Below the pieces are notes generated by a model. It was not told the DNA's origin, ran no database searches, and was given only the letters and a program-made list of their open reading frames with translations. A program made the position numbers and the translations under genes. From JASLCR01 sp036405235 (lineage in GTDB: Bacteria; Patescibacteriota; Saccharimonadia; Saccharimonadales; Saccharimonadaceae): a stretch of DNA of 64,000 nt. The stretch is taken from the NCBI GenBank assembly GCA_036405235.1, contig DASWYA010000001.1, forward strand, positions 124,001-188,000, read 5' to 3'. How positions within the stretch are numbered: position 1 is the stretch's first letter; every line of letters starts with the position of its first letter. Below are positions 61,648 to 64,000 of this stretch, piece by piece.

Positions 61648-62556
61648 CTACTCGTCGTGGCGATAATTGCCGAGCTGCTCGTTAAATGCCATCACTATTT
61701 CGCTTTGTGAAATAGCGTTATTTCTTCTCGCGGTATTTACAATGACGGATAACGCTAACTCTCTAAAATCGATAGACTGTGGCAGGAGCCTATCTTCGTA
61801 CATGCGCAGTAGTCCACCTTGGACATCTGCACCGAAGTGTAATTTTTCATTTACTGTTTTGTCGAGATTGTACGTGCCCAGTTCCTGAAGAAGTGCAAAT
61901 TGGGTGTTGCTTGCCGTGCTGTAGCTGGTTTGGCCGATGAAGAAAACTTTGCGTGCGGCTGCTTGACTTTGTGGAGTTGGGTCATAGGCATTTGCAATGG
62001 CTTGATGTATGATTGCCCAGAGTTCGCAACCGAGAAGAATGTTATCATATTGCTCATTTGTAGGTAGAGGTACGCGAATGTGAAAAAAGCCGCGACTACC
62101 CTCGTCTACGTATGTGATGTCAGCTTTGTCCTTACCTTGCTTAGTTATTGAGATGCGTATAGAATCACCGTGATGCACTGGATCAATCTCGAGGTCTCTG
62201 GCTAAACACACGCCGGCGAGTAGGCTGCGCATTTGCTTCATCGGACTGAATGGCCGCTTAGTTTTGCGATTATCTGGACCGAGCTCTACATACGCTTCAA
62301 ATGAATTGTTGCCTGTTGAGTCTTCGACGATTTCTATCTCACTTGCAGATATTATCTCAAGACTTCCCCGGTACTCGTCGTCAAATACGCGCAGTAGACG
62401 AGTCGTTGTATTCCGCTCTTTGGTAACAGGATGTATTTCTCCTGGAAGATTAAACTCTTTGTCGTTGTACGGAAAAATACTCAGCCCTATGACGGGTTGT
62501 TCGATGGAATTCTCGGTGTAGCCGCCTTGTACGGCAAGCTCAAAGTTACGGGACAT
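61648..62556 (-). CDS. Hypothetical protein, paralogue of the gene at 62619
   Basis: From ATG 62556 the protein has about 302 residues, mixed alpha/beta, no TM, no recognised family. Middle block (SPMKQMRSLLAGVCLARDLEID..., ISITKQGKDKADITYVDEGS, and GCELWAIIHQA) can be aligned loosely with the 62619 protein (LGIELMHELDQIIRLNCEID..., AELWTFLHN). A clear TTGACT-17-TATTAT promoter ends 9 nt before ATG 62556, excluding the longer TTG start at 62574. Confidence 0.65.
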   Translation of the reverse strand: MSRNFELAVQGGYTENSIEQPVIGLSIFPYNDKEFNLPGEIHPVTKERNTTTRLLRVFDDEYRGSLEIISASEIEIVEDSTGNNSFEAYVELGPDNRKTKRPFSPMKQMRSLLAGVCLARDLEIDPVHHGDSIRISITKQGKDKADITYVDEGSRGFFHIRVPLPTNEQYDNILLGCELWAIIHQAIANAYDPTPQSQAAARKVFFIGQTSYSTASNTQFALLQELGTYNLDKTVNEKLHFGADVQGGLLRMYEDRLLPQSIDFRELALSVIVNTARRNNAISQSEIVMAFNEQLGNYRHDE

Positions 62557-62565
62557 CTTGAGGAA

Positions 62566-62594
62566 ATAATACAATCTAAACTGTATTGAGTCAA
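62566..62594 (-). promoter_or_regulatory. Leaderless promoter TTGACT-17-TATTAT
   Basis: Minus strand: -35 at 62589-62594, -10 at 62566-62571, start at 62556. Confidence 0.75.
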
Positions 62595-62618
62595 TATACT
62601 TTGATCGATTGCTGCTGA

Positions 62619-63578
62619 TTATTCATTGATTAATGAGCTGAGCGCTTCCTCGAATCGAACAGACTCAAGTAATGAATGTGTGGAGATCAGCCTTTTTGAT
62701 CTATATGCAAGTGTGATTGCACGTTCTATGACTCTACGTAGCGCATCATCTGAGTAATCTTGAAAGTGTGTATCAAGTTTCTCGTATTGAAGAGTGGGAG
62801 CGATACGAGGCAGCGGCTGTTCTAATTGCAAGTTGTCGAACGCCGTGAGGCCTTCAAGGAGTGCGATACCGAATCGACAGGCGTCGGGGGCGCGTTCAAG
62901 ACCGACCTTTAGCGTCTTATTGACAATATGCTCGTCTAAGGATTGCTCCTCTAGTAGGGGGTGTACTGCCTTTGTTCCGAAATTATGAAGAAATGTCCAA
63001 AGTTCAGCGCTGAGTTCGGCGTCAAAGTGTCGTTGTATCGTCGGCTGTTCGGGATCTGAGTTTAAGATGAAGCGATATTGGATAGAGTCATCTAGGATTT
63101 TAATACTGATGGCAACTGGCTCATCCGAAACGATATCAGTTACAAAAATAACTGCTGTGTTTTCTTTAGGGTCATATGAAAAATCAATCTCACAATTCAG
63201 ACGAATAATCTGGTCGAGTTCATGCATTAACTCGATGCCAAGTGTTTTGGCATTTGGTATTCTCCGTCGTCCAGACATGGGAAATTTACTTTCTACTATA
63301 CCAATGAAATAATCAATATTATCTTCTTCTTGATCTTCAACTGGAAAGTAGTAAAGCTGCGACTTTATGAGAGCTGTGTCTGGTGTATCTGGAAAACTAT
63401 AATCGGCAAGCAATTGCCAGTGTCGCTGTCCATTGCTGTCGATGTAGTCGAGGTTATAATCTGTGTCGCATTGATCAAAAATTTGCCCTGAAAATGGTCC
63501 GGAGGATTTGTCAAAAAACGTATCACCTACTTCACGCATAGCGCGATGATAGCGAACATAGTAGTCCTTTGCAAGCAT
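62619..63578 (-). CDS. Hypothetical protein, paralogue of the gene at 61648
   Basis: A 319-residue acidic soluble protein without recognised domain. The pattern SGRRRIPNAKTLGIELMHE, then beta strands (IDFSYDPKENTAVIFVTD) and AELSAELWTFLHNF parallels the neighbouring protein, so a tandem duplication followed by strong divergence is likely. Its own promoter is less clear. Function unknown. Confidence 0.65.
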   Translation of the reverse strand: MLAKDYYVRYHRAMREVGDTFFDKSSGPFSGQIFDQCDTDYNLDYIDSNGQRHWQLLADYSFPDTPDTALIKSQLYYFPVEDQEEDNIDYFIGIVESKFPMSGRRRIPNAKTLGIELMHELDQIIRLNCEIDFSYDPKENTAVIFVTDIVSDEPVAISIKILDDSIQYRFILNSDPEQPTIQRHFDAELSAELWTFLHNFGTKAVHPLLEEQSLDEHIVNKTLKVGLERAPDACRFGIALLEGLTAFDNLQLEQPLPRIAPTLQYEKLDTHFQDYSDDALRRVIERAITLAYRSKRLISTHSLLESVRFEEALSSLINE

Positions 63579-63619
63579 AGGAAGGATTAGCGAGCTTATC
63601 TCTGGTACAATTGATAGAC

Positions 63620-64000
63620 GTGATTGCAGATATTTCGATTAGTGAGAAATCATTTGGCTCTAAGATTTTGATGACCAATGTAAAGTTTTCGGTAGACGAC
63701 GGCGAGAAAGTCGGCGTTATTGGTCGTAATGGTGTGGGTAAAAGTACATTGTTTGGTATGCTTATCGGCGAAGATCTGGATTATTCTGGTGATATTATCT
63801 ATAAAAAAGGCACCAGTGTGGTCGCGACAGCTCAAGAGCATGACGGGTTGAGCGATCAGACGGTGCTCCAGTATATTCTTGCTGGCTTGCCTGAGTACGC
63901 GGCACTATCTCACATTGTCGAGACGTATCCACTGACTATGGGTGATGACATGCGAAAAATTGATGAATATACAGAGGCACTCGATCGATTTGAGCAAAAA
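63620..64000 (+). CDS. ABC-F family ATPase, N-terminal part (runs off the window)
   Basis: From GTG 63620 the frame reads VIADISISEKSFGSKILMTNV, then Walker A GRNGVGKSTLFGML and SGDIIYKKGTSVVATAQEHDGLSDQTVLQYI, continuing past 64000 with no stop. This is the first ATPase domain of an ABC-F protein, translation factors or ribosome-protection proteins. TACAAT (63606-63611) ends 8 nt before the GTG, so it appears leaderless; a TTG at 63611 is in frame but overlaps the -10. Only 127 codons are visible. Confidence 0.85.
   Translation, partial: MIADISISEKSFGSKILMTNVKFSVDDGEKVGVIGRNGVGKSTLFGMLIGEDLDYSGDIIYKKGTSVVATAQEHDGLSDQTVLQYILAGLPEYAALSHIVETYPLTMGDDMRKIDEYTEALDRFEQK

Noticed and set aside
62557..62574. 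TTG start extension of the hypothetical protein
   Set aside because: The -10 TATTAT is within it; ATG 62556 is the likely leaderless start.

Overview
The window reads as chromosome of a small-genome bacterium of the Candidate Phyla Radiation, most likely Candidatus Saccharibacteria (TM7). This is an inference from gene content and style: dense short genes, standard genetic code, orphan type IV pilin-like proteins, a VirD4/TraG-like ATPase with a variable-looking tail, a sortase, a sigma-region-4 protein with HARE-HTH-like repeats, and many lineage-type hypothetical membrane proteins. No 16S rRNA is present, so the assignment is not proven.

Layout. 0-3.3 kb: YaaA, two envelope proteins and a pilin-like gene with a long structured leader. 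3.3-7.5 kb: a defence-like island with an AAA15-type ATPase, a short promoter-to-terminator transcript, a DUF3892 gene, and a CBASS-like operon (CD-NTase with AGS-C sensor, SLATT two-TM effector, four-TM protein). 7.5-18.3 kb: small DUF enzymes, a 19-residue basic protein, an MFS pump, VanZ-RDD, a hydrolase, membrane proteins, the VirD4-like ATPase and the sigma-4/HARE-HTH regulator. 18.5-23.3 kb: pilin-like gene, topA, dprA, and an independent structured RNA of about 315 nt. 23.5-37.6 kb: a giant transglutaminase-like membrane protein, a ZIP transporter, pth, der, a pseudouridine synthase, a histidine kinase/response regulator pair with Pro/Ala-rich tails, a hydrolase and a third pilin-like gene. 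37.7-42.1 kb: a three-gene cassette of unknown function sitting at the 3' end of tRNA-Glu(CTC) and bounded on its far side by a degenerate copy of the tRNA 3' end plus terminator. 42.1-64 kb: a second two-component pair, DUF3048, class I FBPase and class I aldolase (convergent), gltX, a PEGA protein, sortase, tRNA-Leu(CAA), exoIII, smpB, cytidylate kinase-like protein, an alpha/beta-hydrolase/glycosyltransferase fusion, a GT2, two related unknown genes, and the start of an ABC-F gene.

Two points stand out across the window. First, at least sixteen genes have a -10 hexamer ending only 6-9 nt before the start codon, several with a -35 box 17 bp further upstream, which predicts widespread leaderless mRNAs; the CBASS-like genes and a few others instead have Shine-Dalgarno sites. 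Second, two small orphan genes (28269-28622 and 56109-56414) are conspicuously GC-rich, carry their own GC-rich hairpins, and look foreign. The best candidates for undescribed biology are the tRNA-Glu-associated three-gene cassette, the structured RNAs near 2.5, 23.1 and 41.9 kb, and the leaderless organisation.
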